Assembly (NCBI GenBank): GCA_947444195.1
Contig: CANEZL010000029.1
Location: 1-64,000, forward strand
Source: Methylobacteriaceae bacterium
Lineage (GTDB): Bacteria > Pseudomonadota > Alphaproteobacteria > Rhizobiales > Beijerinckiaceae
Direction: 5' to 3'
Length of the DNA: 64,000 nucleotides
Below, piece after piece: positions 18,410-27,881 of the stretch. Positions within the stretch are counted from its first letter, which is position 1. Every line of letters begins with the position of its first letter. The position numbers and the translations under genes are program-made. Below the pieces are notes generated by a model. That model saw nothing but the letters and a program-made list of their open reading frames with translations, had not been told where the DNA came from and did no database searches.

Positions 18410-19495
18410 GTGCCGATGACGGCCGGGAACGGAAACGGGCAGACGGACGGGCTGACCTACGCGCAGGCCGGTGTCGACATCGATGCGGGGAACGCCCTCG
18501 TCGAGACGATCAAGCCGCTGGTGCGCGCCACGCGCCGGCCCGGGGCGGATGCGGAGATCGGCGGCTTCGGCGGCCTGTTCGACCTGAAGGCGGCGGGCTT
18601 CAGGGACCCGATCCTCGTGGCGGCCAACGACGGCGTCGGCACCAAGGTGAAGATCGCCATCGAGACGAACCGGCACGCCACCATCGGCATCGACCTCGTG
18701 GCGATGTGCGTGAACGACCTCGTGGTGCAGGGCGCCGAGCCGCTGTTCTTCCTCGACTACTACGCCACCGCCAAGCTCGTGCCGGGCGTCGGCGCCGACA
18801 TCGTGCGCGGCATCGCCGACGGCTGCCGGCAGGCGGGCTGCGCCCTCATCGGCGGCGAGACCGCCGAGATGCCGGGCCTCTACGAGGGGGCCGACTACGA
18901 CCTCGCGGGCTTCGCCGTGGGCGCGGCCGAGCGCGGCACCCTGCTACCGAAGGCCGGCATCGCGGCGGGCGACGCGGTGCTGGGGCTGCCCTCCTCCGGC
19001 GTGCACTCGAACGGCTTCTCCCTGGTGCGCCGCATCGTGGCCCGCGCCGGCCTGCCCTGGGACGCGCCCGCGCCCTTCGACGCCGCCCGCTCCCTCGGCG
19101 AGGCCCTGCTGGAACCGACCCGGATCTACGTGAAGCCGCTGCTCGCCGCCCTGAGGGCCACGGACGGCATCAGGGCGCTCGCCCACATCACCGGCGGGGG
19201 CTTTCCCGACAACCTGCCCCGCGTGCTGCCCGAGGATGTCGGCATCGCCGTCGATCTCGACGCGGTGACGCCGCCCCCCGTCTTCGGCTGGCTCGCCCGC
19301 ACCGGCGGCGTCAGCGAGGCGGAGATGCTGCGCACCTTCAACTGCGGCATCGGCATGGTGGTGGTGGCCGAGGCCGCCAAGGCGGCGGAGGTCGAGGCGG
19401 CCCTGAAGGCCGCCGGCGAGGCGCCGGTGCGCCTCGGGCGGATCACCCCGCGGGGCTCCGAGCCCGTCACCTTCGACGGCCGCCTCGCCCTGTGA
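18410..19495 (+). CDS. purM: Phosphoribosylformylglycinamidine cyclo-ligase (AIR synthetase)
   Basis: Fifth step of purine synthesis: ATP-dependent ring closure of FGAM to AIR. The protein of about 360 residues has [17 protein letters not shown], the GGFGGLFDL segment, GTKVKIAIE, the [11 protein letters not shown] loop and [13 protein letters not shown], all diagnostic. The start could be GTG 18410 or ATG 18416. Its stop overlaps the purN GTG by 4 bases. Confidence 0.96.
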   Translation: MPMTAGNGNGQTDGLTYAQAGVDIDAGNALVETIKPLVRATRRPGADAEIGGFGGLFDLKAAGFRDPILVAANDGVGTKVKIAIETNRHATIGIDLVAMCVNDLVVQGAEPLFFLDYYATAKLVPGVGADIVRGIADGCRQAGCALIGGETAEMPGLYEGADYDLAGFAVGAAERGTLLPKAGIAAGDAVLGLPSSGVHSNGFSLVRRIVARAGLPWDAPAPFDAARSLGEALLEPTRIYVKPLLAALRATDGIRALAHITGGGFPDNLPRVLPEDVGIAVDLDAVTPPPVFGWLARTGGVSEAEMLRTFNCGIGMVVVAEAAKAAEVEAALKAAGEAPVRLGRITPRGSEPVTFDGRLAL

Positions 19496-20148
19496 GCATC
19501 GCAACCAAGACCCGCGTCGCGATCCTGGTCTCGGGGCGCGGCTCCAACATGGTCTCGCTCATCGAGGCGGCCGGCGCGCCCGACTTCCCGGCCGAGATCG
19601 CCCTCGTCCTCGCGAACCGGCCCGAGGCGGGGGGGCTCGCCCGCGCGGCGGCGGCGGGCATCCCGGCCCGCGCCATCGACCACACGGCCTATCCCGACCG
19701 CGCCACCTTCGACGCGGCCCTCGACGCGGAGCTGCGCGCGGCCGGGATCGAGCTCGTGTGTCTCGCCGGCTTCATGCGCATCCTCAGCACCGGCTTCGTG
19801 GAGGCCTGGGCCGGGCGGATGCTCAACATCCACCCCTCGCTGCTGCCCCTGTTCAAGGGCACGCATACCCACGCGCGGGCGCTCGAAGCCGGAGTGCGGC
19901 TGCACGGCTGCACGGTGCACTACGTGGTGCCGGAACTCGATGCGGGCCCGATCGTGGCGCAGGCCGCGGTGCCGGTTCTCGCGGGCGACGACCCCGACAG
20001 CCTCGCCGCCCGGGTGATCGTGCAGGAGCACCGGCTCTATCCGGCGGCGCTCGCGCTGGTGGCGGGCGGCCGGGCCCGGCTGGAGGGCGGCCGGGTGGTC
20101 TTCGAGGCCGGGACGGCGCCGGCGGACGGCGCCCTCCTCAGCCTGTGA
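19492..20148 (+). CDS. purN: Phosphoribosylglycinamide formyltransferase PurN
   Basis: Transfers formyl from 10-formyltetrahydrofolate to GAR in purine synthesis. The 218-residue protein starts at a GTG overlapping the purM stop. It has the phosphate loop SGRGSNM, the folate-binding AGFMRILS, the catalytic NIHPSLLP with His, and the Asp in [12 protein letters not shown]. The purM-purN pair is a standard operon and links metabolically to the folate genes earlier in the window. Confidence 0.96.
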   Translation: MSIATKTRVAILVSGRGSNMVSLIEAAGAPDFPAEIALVLANRPEAGGLARAAAAGIPARAIDHTAYPDRATFDAALDAELRAAGIELVCLAGFMRILSTGFVEAWAGRMLNIHPSLLPLFKGTHTHARALEAGVRLHGCTVHYVVPELDAGPIVAQAAVPVLAGDDPDSLAARVIVQEHRLYPAALALVAGGRARLEGGRVVFEAGTAPADGALLSL

Positions 20149-20160
20149 GGGGGATCCCGA

Positions 20161-20523
20161 TCAGACCGGGCGCTGCAGCTTGCACGTATCGAGGGCCGAG
20201 AGGGCCTTGGCCCGGGCCGAATCGTTGAAGTAGCCGGTGGTGCGGTAGGCCTCGATCTCGGCGTCGCTCAGGCTGCGCAGGGTCTGCTTCGCGTAGCAGC
20301 CGCAGGGGCGCTCGAGGGACGCCTCGGGGGCCTGGGTCATGCGCGCCTGGATCACGGCGCAGGCGCGGCGCACGCGCGCCTCGAGGTTCGCCTTGGGGGC
20401 GGTGCGGAGCGCCGGATCGGGCTGGTACTGCTCGAAGGGGGCCGAGGAGCCGCCGGCGAGCGCCGCGGTGGCGCCGAGGGCCAGGAGGCCGGCTGCGAGC
20501 GTGAGGGACAGGCGGCGGGTCAT
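20161..20523 (-). CDS. Exported 120-residue protein with C...CxC pattern, unknown function
   Basis: A signal peptide (MTRRLSLTLAAGLLALGA, cleavage near ALA-GG) leads a mature part of about 96 residues. Cys positions are ACAVIQ, CGC after 18 residues and a late DTCKL, and there is a LSDAEIEAYRTTGYF segment typical of small helical periplasmic proteins. The layout parallels the protein at 4988-5353. It ends 12 bases from the purN stop in convergent orientation. No function was recognised. Confidence 0.75.
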   Translation of the reverse strand: MTRRLSLTLAAGLLALGATAALAGGSSAPFEQYQPDPALRTAPKANLEARVRRACAVIQARMTQAPEASLERPCGCYAKQTLRSLSDAEIEAYRTTGYFNDSARAKALSALDTCKLQRPV

Positions 20524-20678
20524 GAAACGGTCCGGTCTCGGATAGGGAAGACCGGCTCTTGGACGCCCGGGTCCGGGCCCCGTCAATGGCGGGCCGGCCA
20601 CACAGCCGGCCATTCGCGGACGGCCGGCCGCTTCGCCGCCGGTTTGGCCGCCGGTGTGCTCCGGCGGCCAGGAGCGCC

Positions 20679-21101
20679 TCAGCCGGCGATGTCGCCGTCC
20701 TGGAAGAACTGCGCGATCTCGATCCGGGCGTTCTCGGCGCTGTCCGAGCCGTGCACGGTGTTCTCGCCGACCGACTCGGCGAAGAGCTTGCGGATGGTGC
20801 CCTCGGTGGCCTGGGCCGGGTTGGTGGCGCCCATCACCTCACGGTACTTGGCGACCGCGTTCTCGCCCTCGAGCACCTGCACCACGACCGGGCCGGAGGT
20901 CATGAACTCCACGAGCTCGCCGAAAAAGGGGCGCTCCTTGTGGACCTCGTAGAACGTCTCCGCCTGCTGGCGGCTCATCTTGATGCGGCGCTGGCCGACG
21001 ATGCGCAGGCCGGCCTTCTCGATCACCGCGTTGACCGCGCCGGTCAGGTTGCGGCGGGTGGCGTCGGGCTTGAGGATGGAGAAGGTGCGCTCGGTGGCCA
21101 T
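20679..21101 (-). CDS. ndk: Nucleoside diphosphate kinase
   Basis: Balances nucleoside triphosphates via a phospho-histidine. The 140-residue protein from [14 protein letters not shown] has [19 protein letters not shown] and the active-site His in [12 protein letters not shown]. The ATG at 21101 was chosen because it matches the canonical family start; an in-frame ATG six codons earlier (21119) is possible. It stands alone, with 155 bases to the next gene downstream. Confidence 0.97.
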   Translation of the reverse strand: MATERTFSILKPDATRRNLTGAVNAVIEKAGLRIVGQRRIKMSRQQAETFYEVHKERPFFGELVEFMTSGPVVVQVLEGENAVAKYREVMGATNPAQATEGTIRKLFAESVGENTVHGSDSAENARIEIAQFFQDGDIAG

Positions 21102-21357
21102 GCTGGCGGATTCCGTCATCTGAGGAGGTGTCGGGCGGTCTTCCGCCTCGCGGAAGCCGTTGCGGCGCCGGGCTTATAGCGGTCGCCCCCCGCCCCCTCA
21201 ACCCGCAGCGAATCGCGGGCGCCCCCTCCACAGGCATCCGTACGGCCATGGCTTCGCTGCAACAGGGCCGAAAAATCGCCCGAATGCGACCGCGTAATCC
21301 CGGCAATCGACTTCCCCGTGTCCGGTGCGCCACGCACCGCATCCAAGGAGCAACCGC

Positions 21358-21849
21358 ATGCGCATCGCTCTCGGCTCCGCCTTCCTCCTCGCCGGCCTCT
21401 CGTGCGCCGCCGCCGAGGCCCCCAAGGATCCCTCCGGCACCTGGCTCACCGGGGACGGCCGCGCCAAGATCCGCGTCGACCGCTGCGGCCCCGGCCAGAG
21501 CCTCGTCTGCGGCAAGGTCGTGTGGCTGAAGGTGCCCAACACCGATGCCGGCGCCCCCCGCACCGACAGCAAGAACCCCGATCCGAAGAAGCGCGCCCGC
21601 CCGGTGATCGGCCTGCAGCTCATCGACGGCCTCAAGCCCGACGAGGAGAAGTATTCGGGCGAGCTCTACAACGTCGAGGAAGGCAAGGTGTACCAGGTGA
21701 GCATGGAGCGCGAGAGCGCCTCCGAACTCACCATCTCCGGCTGCATGCTGAAGGTGCTGTGCGGCTCGCAGACCTGGACGCGCGTGCCCGACGTGAACCA
21801 GCAGGCCGCCGCCGGCCCGGCCCCGCGCGCCGCCAAGTCCGCCGACTGA
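21358..21849 (+). CDS. Exported DUF2147 protein (copy 1)
   Basis: A 163-residue exported protein. A short signal peptide (about residues 1-18) precedes the DUF2147 domain: PSGTWLTGDGRAKIRVDRCG, LVCGKVVWLKVPN, RPVIGLQLIDGLK and CMLKVLCGSQTWTR. Conserved Cys pairs suggest disulfides. A good site AAGGAG precedes the ATG. The window holds a second member at 45418-46047 with the same motif order. The molecular function of the family is not established. Confidence 0.88.
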   Translation: MRIALGSAFLLAGLSCAAAEAPKDPSGTWLTGDGRAKIRVDRCGPGQSLVCGKVVWLKVPNTDAGAPRTDSKNPDPKKRARPVIGLQLIDGLKPDEEKYSGELYNVEEGKVYQVSMERESASELTISGCMLKVLCGSQTWTRVPDVNQQAAAGPAPRAAKSAD

Positions 21850-21861
21850 GCCGCGGCCTGC

Positions 21862-22068
21862 TCAGGTCACCACGTGGTTCGGGGTGACCGTGGTCTCGAT
21901 GGAGATGCCCCGCTGCGGCGGATCGCTGATCCGGGCCTGCGTGAAGCCCAGCACCAGAACCTCGAAGGCCAGAAGCAGGAGCAGCTTGTGCCGGCGCGTC
22001 AACGGACGTCCGGCCGGCCGCGGGGCGGCGGTCTGGCAAGCGGCGATGCAAGCGGCGTTGGCTGTCAA
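21862..22068 (-). CDS. Possible small single-span membrane protein
   Basis: A 68-residue reading frame on the minus strand with one hydrophobic segment (KLLLLLAFEVLVLGF) and a short polar tail ending HVVT. The only start is a TTG, and no strong ribosome site was seen. It sits tail to tail with the DUF2147 gene, 12 bases away. It could be a real small membrane protein or chance. Confidence 0.35.
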   Translation of the reverse strand: MTANAACIAACQTAAPRPAGRPLTRRHKLLLLLAFEVLVLGFTQARISDPPQRGISIETTVTPNHVVT

Positions 22069-22181
22069 GCACGGCCCCCGTTACGGTTAAGCGTTCGTTA
22101 ACGCCCTTATGCCGGATCCGCTCCGCATCGTGTAGGACGACCTGCCGCGATGGTTAACGGCGGCAGGGAGAGCTGTTCCGC

Positions 22182-22754
22182 ATGTGGTCCGAGGTGTTTT
22201 CCGCGCTCCGTCCCGGCCGGGTCTCGACGGAGGCCGAGATCGCGGGGGCCGAGGCCGAGCTCGGCTTCCCCCTGCCCGAATCCTACCGGAGCTTCTGCCG
22301 GGCCTGCGGGGCGGGCCTCGCGGGCGGCGCGATCCGGATCGCCACGCCCCTGCCCTACCCGGCCGCCGACCTCGTGGTGCGCGCCGAGGTCGTCGCCCAC
22401 GGCATCCAGGCCGCCCTCGAACTCCTCGACGCGCCCCCGGCCTTCGCCGTGGAGGGCGACGATCCGGCCGTGCTCGACCGGGCCTGCTTCTTCGGCGAGG
22501 CCGAGGACGGCAGCTTCCTGTTCTGGGATGTCTCGGGGGAGACGGATGCGGGGGGCCGCATCGAGTACGACATCTGGGTGCTTAGCCCCGATCTCGAGGC
22601 GGTGCGCTACGGGGGCGAGAGCCTCGACGCCTTCTTCCGCCGCGCGCAGGGGGAAGGCGCGGGCGGCGCCTTCGGCCCGGCGGCCGAGCCGCTGCCCGCG
22701 ATCTTCGACGGGATCGAGGAGGCGGTGCTGGCGCGAGGCCTCGATCCTGCCTAG
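22182..22754 (+). CDS. SMI1/KNR4 (SUKH) domain protein
   Basis: A 190-residue cytoplasmic protein with the SUKH N-terminal motif EIAGAEAELGFPLPESYRSF and the late hydrophobic segment GSFLFWDVSG. SUKH proteins are often immunity factors for polymorphic toxins, but many single genes have other or unknown roles. No toxin, Rhs or contact-dependent inhibition gene lies next to it. The preceding intergenic segment has GTTAAC-type AT-richer sequence that may hold its promoter. Confidence 0.75.
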   Translation: MWSEVFSALRPGRVSTEAEIAGAEAELGFPLPESYRSFCRACGAGLAGGAIRIATPLPYPAADLVVRAEVVAHGIQAALELLDAPPAFAVEGDDPAVLDRACFFGEAEDGSFLFWDVSGETDAGGRIEYDIWVLSPDLEAVRYGGESLDAFFRRAQGEGAGGAFGPAAEPLPAIFDGIEEAVLARGLDPA

Positions 22755-22856
22755 ACCGTGCTGCCTCCCCCACGGAAACAGCGGCACGCTCCATCTTGTT
22801 GTGGTCGCACGATGATCCGGAAAAAGCGGTTTCCACTTTCTCGCGTCGTGCTCTAG
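22754..22856 (-). repeat. Structured interspersed repeat, copy 2 (upstream of ruvX)
   Basis: About 103 bp whose reverse complement aligns with 1221-1320. Shared blocks include CTAGAGCACGACGCGAGA, ATCGTGCGACCACAACAAGA and GTTTCC. The variable stem of copy 1 is here a weaker pairing of GCGTGCCG with CAGCACG. It fills the gap between the SUKH gene and ruvX, starting at the last base of the SUKH stop, and ends 9 bases before the ruvX ATG, so it will be part of the ruvX leader. Confidence 0.7.
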
Positions 22857-22865
22857 GGCGCCCCC

Positions 22866-23348
22866 ATGGACCTCACGGACAGGCTCGCCTTCGCCGAGTC
22901 GTCGCGGAGCGGCGCCCGGCTCATCGGCGTCGATCTCGGCACCAAGACGATCGGGCTCGCCCTGTCGGACGTGCAGCGGCGCATCGCCAGCCCCCTGGAG
23001 ACGATCCGCCGGGTGAAGTTCACCCCCGACGCGGAGCGCCTGCGCGACCTCTGCCGGCTGCACGGGGTCGGCGGCCTCGTCTTCGGCCTGCCCCTCAACA
23101 TGGACGGCAGCGCGGGCCCCCGCGTGCAGTCGACCCGCGCCTTCGTGCGCAACCTGAAGCCGATCCTCGACCTGCCGGTCCTGTTCCAGGACGAGCGCCT
23201 GTCCACCGCCGTGGTCACCCGGGCGCTCATCGAGGCGGACGCCTCGCGGGCCAAGCGGGCGCAACTCGTGGACAAGCTCGCCGCCGCCTACATCCTCCAG
23301 GGCGCCCTCGACCTGATGCGGTCGGATGCCGAGACCGGGTCCGACTGA
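22866..23348 (+). CDS. ruvX: Putative Holliday junction resolvase / pre-16S rRNA nuclease YqgF
   Basis: A 160-residue RNase H-fold nuclease. The first catalytic Asp is in [32 protein letters not shown] follows, and [14 protein letters not shown] and [13 protein letters not shown] carry the later acidic residues. Family members mature the 5' end of 16S rRNA in Escherichia coli; resolvase activity has also been reported. It converges on dprA with 12 bases between stops. Confidence 0.93.
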   Translation: MDLTDRLAFAESSRSGARLIGVDLGTKTIGLALSDVQRRIASPLETIRRVKFTPDAERLRDLCRLHGVGGLVFGLPLNMDGSAGPRVQSTRAFVRNLKPILDLPVLFQDERLSTAVVTRALIEADASRAKRAQLVDKLAAAYILQGALDLMRSDAETGSD

Positions 23349-23360
23349 GGCGGTGCGCGC

Positions 23361-24527
23361 TCAACCTATCAGGGAGACGGCACCGCTGCCGTGGCGCTCG
23401 ATCCGGCCGTCGAGTTCGAGTTCGAGGAGGATCGTCTGCACGGCGCGCACCGCGAGGCCGGTGGCGCGGGCGAGCGCGTCCGTGCCGATCGGCGCGGGGC
23501 TCAGCGCGCCGATCACCCGGGCGCGGGGATCCTCCGGCTCGTCGAGGGCGTGGGTGTCGAGGCCGGGCGCCGGCACCGGAACGCTGATCCCGTCGATGTC
23601 GATCTCGTCCCAGAAGATCGGCTGGTCGGCGAGGTCCGTCGCGCCCGGCGCGACCGGCTCCGCCCCCGCGATCAGGGGGGCGAGAACCGCCAGGACGTGG
23701 TCGGTCTCCGCCACCAGGGTGGCGCCCTGGCGGATCAGGTCGTTGGTGCCCTCCGCGCGGGGATCGAGGGGCGAGCCCGGCACCGCGAAGACCTCGCGGC
23801 CCTGTTCCAGGGCGAAGCGGGCGGTGATGAGCGAGCCCGAGCGGCGCGCCGCCTCCACCACCACGGTGCCGTAGGCGAGGCCGGAGATGATGCGGTTGCG
23901 CCGGGGAAAGTCGCGCCCGCGCGGCTCCCAGCCCATGGGCATCTCGGCGACGACGGCGCCCCCCGCAGCGAGGATCTCGTCGACGAGCCCCGCGTGGTTG
24001 GCCGGATAGATCCGGTCGTGCCCGCCGGCCAGGACGCCCACGGTGCCCGTCGTGAGCGCCGCCCGGTGGGCGCGGGCGTCGATGCCGCGGGCGAGCCCCG
24101 AGACCACGCTCAGGCCCGCCTCGCCGAGGCCGCGGGCGAGGCGCTCGGTGAAGGCGCCCCCCGCCGCCGAGGCGTTCCGCGAGCCGACGATGGCCACGGC
24201 CGGCCGCGACAGGGCTTCCGCCGCGCCCCGCACGGCGACGAGGGGCGGCGCGGAATCGGCGGCCTGGAGAAGCGTGGGGTAATCCGTCTCGCCGGTGGCC
24301 ACGAAGCGGGCGCCGAGCCGGGCCGCCCGCGCGATCTCGTCCTCGGCCTGCGCCCGGCTCGGGGGCGTGACCGCTCCGCCCCGCCGCCGCGTCAGTTCGG
24401 GCAGCGCGTCGAGGGCGGCGGCGGCGCCACCGTAGCGGTTGATCAGGCCGCGGAAGGTGCGCGGGCCGACGCCCTCGGTGCGGATCAGCCGGAGCCAGTC
24501 GATGCGCTGGGCGTCGGAGAGGTGCAT
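23361..24527 (-). CDS. dprA: DNA-processing protein DprA
   Basis: Binds single-stranded DNA and loads RecA, mainly in natural transformation. The 388-residue protein has an N-terminal helical region ([20 protein letters not shown]), the Rossmann-like core with [24 protein letters not shown], and [20 protein letters not shown], and a C-terminal winged helix (about 325-388, ending [14 protein letters not shown]). It is the last gene of the pyrB-orf-pyrC'-plsY-dprA set, 77 bases after plsY. No other competence gene lies in the window. Confidence 0.94.
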   Translation of the reverse strand: MHLSDAQRIDWLRLIRTEGVGPRTFRGLINRYGGAAAALDALPELTRRRGGAVTPPSRAQAEDEIARAARLGARFVATGETDYPTLLQAADSAPPLVAVRGAAEALSRPAVAIVGSRNASAAGGAFTERLARGLGEAGLSVVSGLARGIDARAHRAALTTGTVGVLAGGHDRIYPANHAGLVDEILAAGGAVVAEMPMGWEPRGRDFPRRNRIISGLAYGTVVVEAARRSGSLITARFALEQGREVFAVPGSPLDPRAEGTNDLIRQGATLVAETDHVLAVLAPLIAGAEPVAPGATDLADQPIFWDEIDIDGISVPVPAPGLDTHALDEPEDPRARVIGALSPAPIGTDALARATGLAVRAVQTILLELELDGRIERHGSGAVSLIG

Positions 24528-24604
24528 GCGGGACGGTCCGGCCGGGTGTGGCAGGAAAGTTAGCACAGCTTGAGCCGGGATGGCCCGCTCGGATTGCCGG
24601 GCCC

Positions 24605-25213
24605 TCAGCCCTTCTGGCCGATGCGGCCCTCGCTGCCGTCGAGCAGGCGGCGGATGTTGGGGGCGTGCTTCCACCAGAGCAGGAGGCCGAGGACGAGGAA
24701 CAGCACGGCCTCCCGCGGCTGCCCCATGGCCCAGAGCACGGCCGGGGTCACCGCCGAGGCGGCGAGCGCGGCCAGCGACGAGTAGCGCAGGGCGAAGGCG
24801 AGGCCGAGCCAGATTGCGGCGAAGGCGAGCACCGCGAGCGGCGCGAGGCCCAGCAGCACGCCGATGAAGGTCGCCACCCCCTTGCCGCCCTTGAAGCCGA
24901 GCCAGACCGGGAAGAGGTGCCCGAGGAAGGCGCCGAGGCCCGCCGCCAGCATCGGCCCCTCGCCGAAGCGCGCGGCCGCCAGCACGGCGACCGTGCCTTT
25001 CAGCGCGTCGCCGAGGAGCGTGGCGGCGGCGAGCCCCTTGCGGCCGGTGCGCAGCACGTTGGTGGCGCCGATATTGCCGGAGCCGATGGCGCGCACGTCC
25101 CCGAGCCCGGCGAGCTTGGTGAAGATCAGCCCGAAGGGGATGGCGCCGAGCAGGTAGCCGAAGGCCAGGGCCGCGGCGACGGCGGGCGTCGCGAGATCGG
25201 AGAATGCCGTCAC
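24605..25213 (-). CDS. plsY: Glycerol-3-phosphate acyltransferase PlsY
   Basis: Membrane enzyme that acylates glycerol-3-phosphate with acyl-phosphate. The 202-residue protein has five hydrophobic helices and the three family motifs: [29 protein letters not shown] with its catalytic-site Gly-Lys-Gly, and a late [14 protein letters not shown]. It starts at a GTG overlapping the upstream stop (GTGA), so it is coupled to the pyrimidine operon. Confidence 0.95.
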   Translation of the reverse strand: MTAFSDLATPAVAAALAFGYLLGAIPFGLIFTKLAGLGDVRAIGSGNIGATNVLRTGRKGLAAATLLGDALKGTVAVLAAARFGEGPMLAAGLGAFLGHLFPVWLGFKGGKGVATFIGVLLGLAPLAVLAFAAIWLGLAFALRYSSLAALAASAVTPAVLWAMGQPREAVLFLVLGLLLWWKHAPNIRRLLDGSEGRIGQKG

Positions 25214-26514
25214 GCCGCCACCGCGATCTCGGGGGCCCGGTGCACGATCTCACCGCCCACCAGCGTCAGCACCGCCGCGCCCTGCAGGCGGGCCTCGTCG
25301 AAGGGCGAGTTCTTGGAGCGCGACTTCAGGCGGCGCTTGTCGAGCAGGTAGGGCAGATCGGGGTCGATCAGCACGAGGTCGGCCGGGGCGCCGGCCCGGA
25401 GCTGCCCGGCCTCGCGCCCGAGGAGCCGGGCCGGCGCCGCCGTCATCGCCGCGATCAGGCGGGGCAGGCCGACATCCCCCGTATGGACGAGGCGCATGGC
25501 GGCGCCCAGCAGGGTCTCGATGCCGAGCGCCCCGTCCGCGGCCTCGGCGAAGGGCAGGCGCTTGGTCTCCACGTCCTGCGGGTTGTGGTCGGAGACGACG
25601 ACGTCGATGAGCCCGTCGGCCAGCGCCTTCACCACCGCCTGCCGGTCGCTCTCGTGGCGGAGCGGCGGCGAGAGCCGGCAGAAGGTGCGGTAATGGCCGA
25701 TATCGCCCTCGTTGAGGACGAGGTTGTTCACCGAGACGCCGCAGGTGACGGGCAGGCCGTCGTTCTTGGCCCGGGCGATGATCTCCACCGAATCGGCGCA
25801 GGAGATCATCGCCGCGTGGTAGCGGGCGCCGGTGAGGCGCACGAGGCGGATGTCGCGCTCCAGCATCACCGTCTCGGCCTCCCGCGGGATGCCGATGAGC
25901 CCGAGGCGCGAGGCGAACTCGCCCTCGTTCATCACGCCCTCGCCGACGAGGTCGGGCTCCTCCACGTGCTGCATGATGAGCGCGCCGAAATCCCGGGCAT
26001 AGGTGAGCGCCCGGCGCATCACCTGCGCGTTCCTCACCGCCTTCAGCCCGTCCGTGAAGGCCACGGCCCCGGCCTCCTGGAGCAGGCCGAACTCGGTCAT
26101 CTCCCGGCCCGCGAGGCCCTTGGTGACGGCGGCGGCGGGCAGGACGTTGACGCAGGCGGTGTCGCGGGCGCGGCGCAGCACGAAGTCCACGATGGCCGGC
26201 CCGTCGATGACGGGGTTGGTGTCGGGCATGCAGACGAGGGTGGTGACGCCGCCGGCAGCCGCCGCCGCGCTCGCCGAGGCCAGGGTCTCGCGGTGCTCCG
26301 CCCCCGGCTCGCCCACGAAGGCGCGCAGGTCGATGAGGCCGGGCGCTAGCACGAGGCCGTCGCAATCGATGGTCCGCGCCCCTTCCGGCGCGCCGGGGGC
26401 GGCGCCCTGCGCCACGTCGGCGATGCGGCCGTCGCGGACGAGGACGGCGCCCGGAGATTCGCGGCCGGTGGCCGGATCGAGCAGGCGGGCGTTGGCGAGA
26501 AGGAGCGCGGTCAC
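25210..26514 (-). CDS. Dihydroorotase-like protein lacking the HxH metal motif (PyrC' type)
   Basis: A 434-residue amidohydrolase-fold protein. It keeps [25 protein letters not shown] with Lys, MQHVEEPDL and [16 protein letters not shown]. However, where active dihydroorotases have the metal-binding His-x-His after GLID, it reads [13 protein letters not shown], so both His are lost. Such PyrC' proteins are catalytically dead partners needed for the assembly of the PyrB aspartate transcarbamoylase in some proteobacteria. The GTG start overlaps the small upstream ORF. An active pyrC would have to be elsewhere in the genome. Confidence 0.87.
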   Translation of the reverse strand: MTALLLANARLLDPATGRESPGAVLVRDGRIADVAQGAAPGAPEGARTIDCDGLVLAPGLIDLRAFVGEPGAEHRETLASASAAAAAGGVTTLVCMPDTNPVIDGPAIVDFVLRRARDTACVNVLPAAAVTKGLAGREMTEFGLLQEAGAVAFTDGLKAVRNAQVMRRALTYARDFGALIMQHVEEPDLVGEGVMNEGEFASRLGLIGIPREAETVMLERDIRLVRLTGARYHAAMISCADSVEIIARAKNDGLPVTCGVSVNNLVLNEGDIGHYRTFCRLSPPLRHESDRQAVVKALADGLIDVVVSDHNPQDVETKRLPFAEAADGALGIETLLGAAMRLVHTGDVGLPRLIAAMTAAPARLLGREAGQLRAGAPADLVLIDPDLPYLLDKRRLKSRSKNSPFDEARLQGAAVLTLVGGEIVHRAPEIAVAA

Positions 26515-26771
26515 GAAAGCCTCTCACAGGCGTCGGCAACGATGGCTTTCCGTTCTTGGAACGAAGGTTCGCCAAAATGCCGACGCGCATTTCCGCACAT
26601 CCAGCAGGAGCAGACGGCCAGATGCTCGGCGTTCTGTTCAGGACAAGGAATGTGCGGGTACAGGTTTCGGGCTCGCGCCTTCATCCGGGCGAGATCACGT
26701 CGGCGACGGGCTCGTTTCGGCTCGTTCTTCGGCATGGAGGCGGGCTCAATCCCCACCGAGCAGGACACCAT
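26511..26771 (-). CDS. Small CxxCG-motif protein inside the pyrimidine operon
   Basis: Up to 86 residues, beginning six bases after the pyrB stop and overlapping the next gene by 4 bases (GTGA). The highly patterned part is a basic RRRRDLARMKARARNLYPH, then HLAVCSCWMCGNARRHFGE with Cys-x-Cys-x2-Cys-Gly, and an acidic end. The pattern is one I have seen in short conserved bacterial proteins of unknown role. An in-frame ATG at 26735 (MPKNEPKRARRRR) gives 74 residues and may be the real start. The Cys motif suggests metal binding; the Arg/Lys-rich part suggests nucleic-acid contact. Confidence 0.7.
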   Translation of the reverse strand: MVSCSVGIEPASMPKNEPKRARRRRDLARMKARARNLYPHIPCPEQNAEHLAVCSCWMCGNARRHFGEPSFQERKAIVADACERLS

Positions 26772-26777
26772 CGGATG

Positions 26778-27722
26778 CTAATCGTTCGGCAGGTGGGTGG
26801 CGAGCGCCTCGAGCACGGCCATGCGCACGGCCACACCCATCTCCACCTGCTCGCGGATGAGGGACTGCGCGCCGTCGGCGATGTCGGAGGCGATCTCGAC
26901 GCCGCGGTTCATCGGGCCCGGATGCATCACCAGGGCGTCCGGCTTGGCGTGGGCCAGCTTGTCCCCGTCGAGGCCGTAATAGCGGAAATACTCCTTCACC
27001 GAGGGCACGAAGGAGCCGTTCATGCGCTCGCGCTGCAGGCGCAGCATCATCACGATGTCGCAGCCCGCGAGCCCCGCCCGCATGTCGGTGAAGACCTCGA
27101 CCCCGAAGCGCTCGAGGCCGGCCGGCAGGAGGGTCGTAGGGCCGATCACCCGCACGCGGGCGCCGAGGGCCTGGAGGCTGATGATGTTGGAGCGGGCCAC
27201 GCGCGAGTGCAGCACGTCCCCGCAGATCGCCACCTGGAGCCCCTCGATCCGGCCCTTGTTGCGGCGGATGGTGAGCGCGTCGAGGAGGGCCTGGGTCGGG
27301 TGCTCGTGGGCGCCGTCGCCGGCATTGACCACCGAGCAGTCGACCTTGCGGGCGAGCAGGTGCACGGCGCCCGCCGACTGGTGGCGCACCACGATGATGT
27401 CGGGCCGCATGGCGTTGAGCGTCGCCGCGGTGTCGATCAGGGTCTCGCCCTTCTTCACCGAGGAGGAGGCCACCGACATGTTCATCACGTCGGCGCCGAG
27501 GCGCTTGCCGGCGAGCTCGAACGAGGATTGCGTCCGGGTGGACGGCTCGAAGAACAGGTTGATCTGCGTGCGCCCGCGCAGGGTGACGCGCTTCTTCTCG
27601 ACCTGCCGGGAGATGTCGACGGCGGCGTCCGCCCGGTCGAGGAGACCCTCGATCTCGGGACGCGTCAGCCCCTCGATGCCGAGGAGGTGGCGGTGGGGGA
27701 AGCTCTGCGGGCCTTGAGTCAT
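26778..27722 (-). CDS. pyrB: Aspartate carbamoyltransferase catalytic subunit
   Basis: Joins carbamoyl phosphate and aspartate, the committed pyrimidine step. The 314-residue protein from [19 protein letters not shown] has the phosphate-binding [13 protein letters not shown], the carbamoyl-phosphate HQSAGAVH region, [14 protein letters not shown], and [13 protein letters not shown]. It leads the operon pyrB-orf-pyrC'-plsY-dprA. The frame stays open far upstream, but the conserved N terminus fixes the start. Confidence 0.95.
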   Translation of the reverse strand: MTQGPQSFPHRHLLGIEGLTRPEIEGLLDRADAAVDISRQVEKKRVTLRGRTQINLFFEPSTRTQSSFELAGKRLGADVMNMSVASSSVKKGETLIDTAATLNAMRPDIIVVRHQSAGAVHLLARKVDCSVVNAGDGAHEHPTQALLDALTIRRNKGRIEGLQVAICGDVLHSRVARSNIISLQALGARVRVIGPTTLLPAGLERFGVEVFTDMRAGLAGCDIVMMLRLQRERMNGSFVPSVKEYFRYYGLDGDKLAHAKPDALVMHPGPMNRGVEIASDIADGAQSLIREQVEMGVAVRMAVLEALATHLPND

Positions 27723-27881
27723 GACAAGCGCCGGTGATAGGTCGCGCCGGTATCGCGGGCAAGGGCGGATCCGCGGGAGGCCCGCGCCGTTTCCCGTCCG
27801 CGCGGCCGCCCATCTTGCCGCTGCGGGCGCGGCGACCCAGTTCGGCGCGAACATTCCCCGACGACGAGGACGCCCCTGCCC

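Noticed and set aside
22182..22754. Toxin-immunity module at the SUKH gene
   Set aside because: No toxin, Rhs, secretion or contact-dependent inhibition gene is next to it; one SUKH domain alone is weak evidence.
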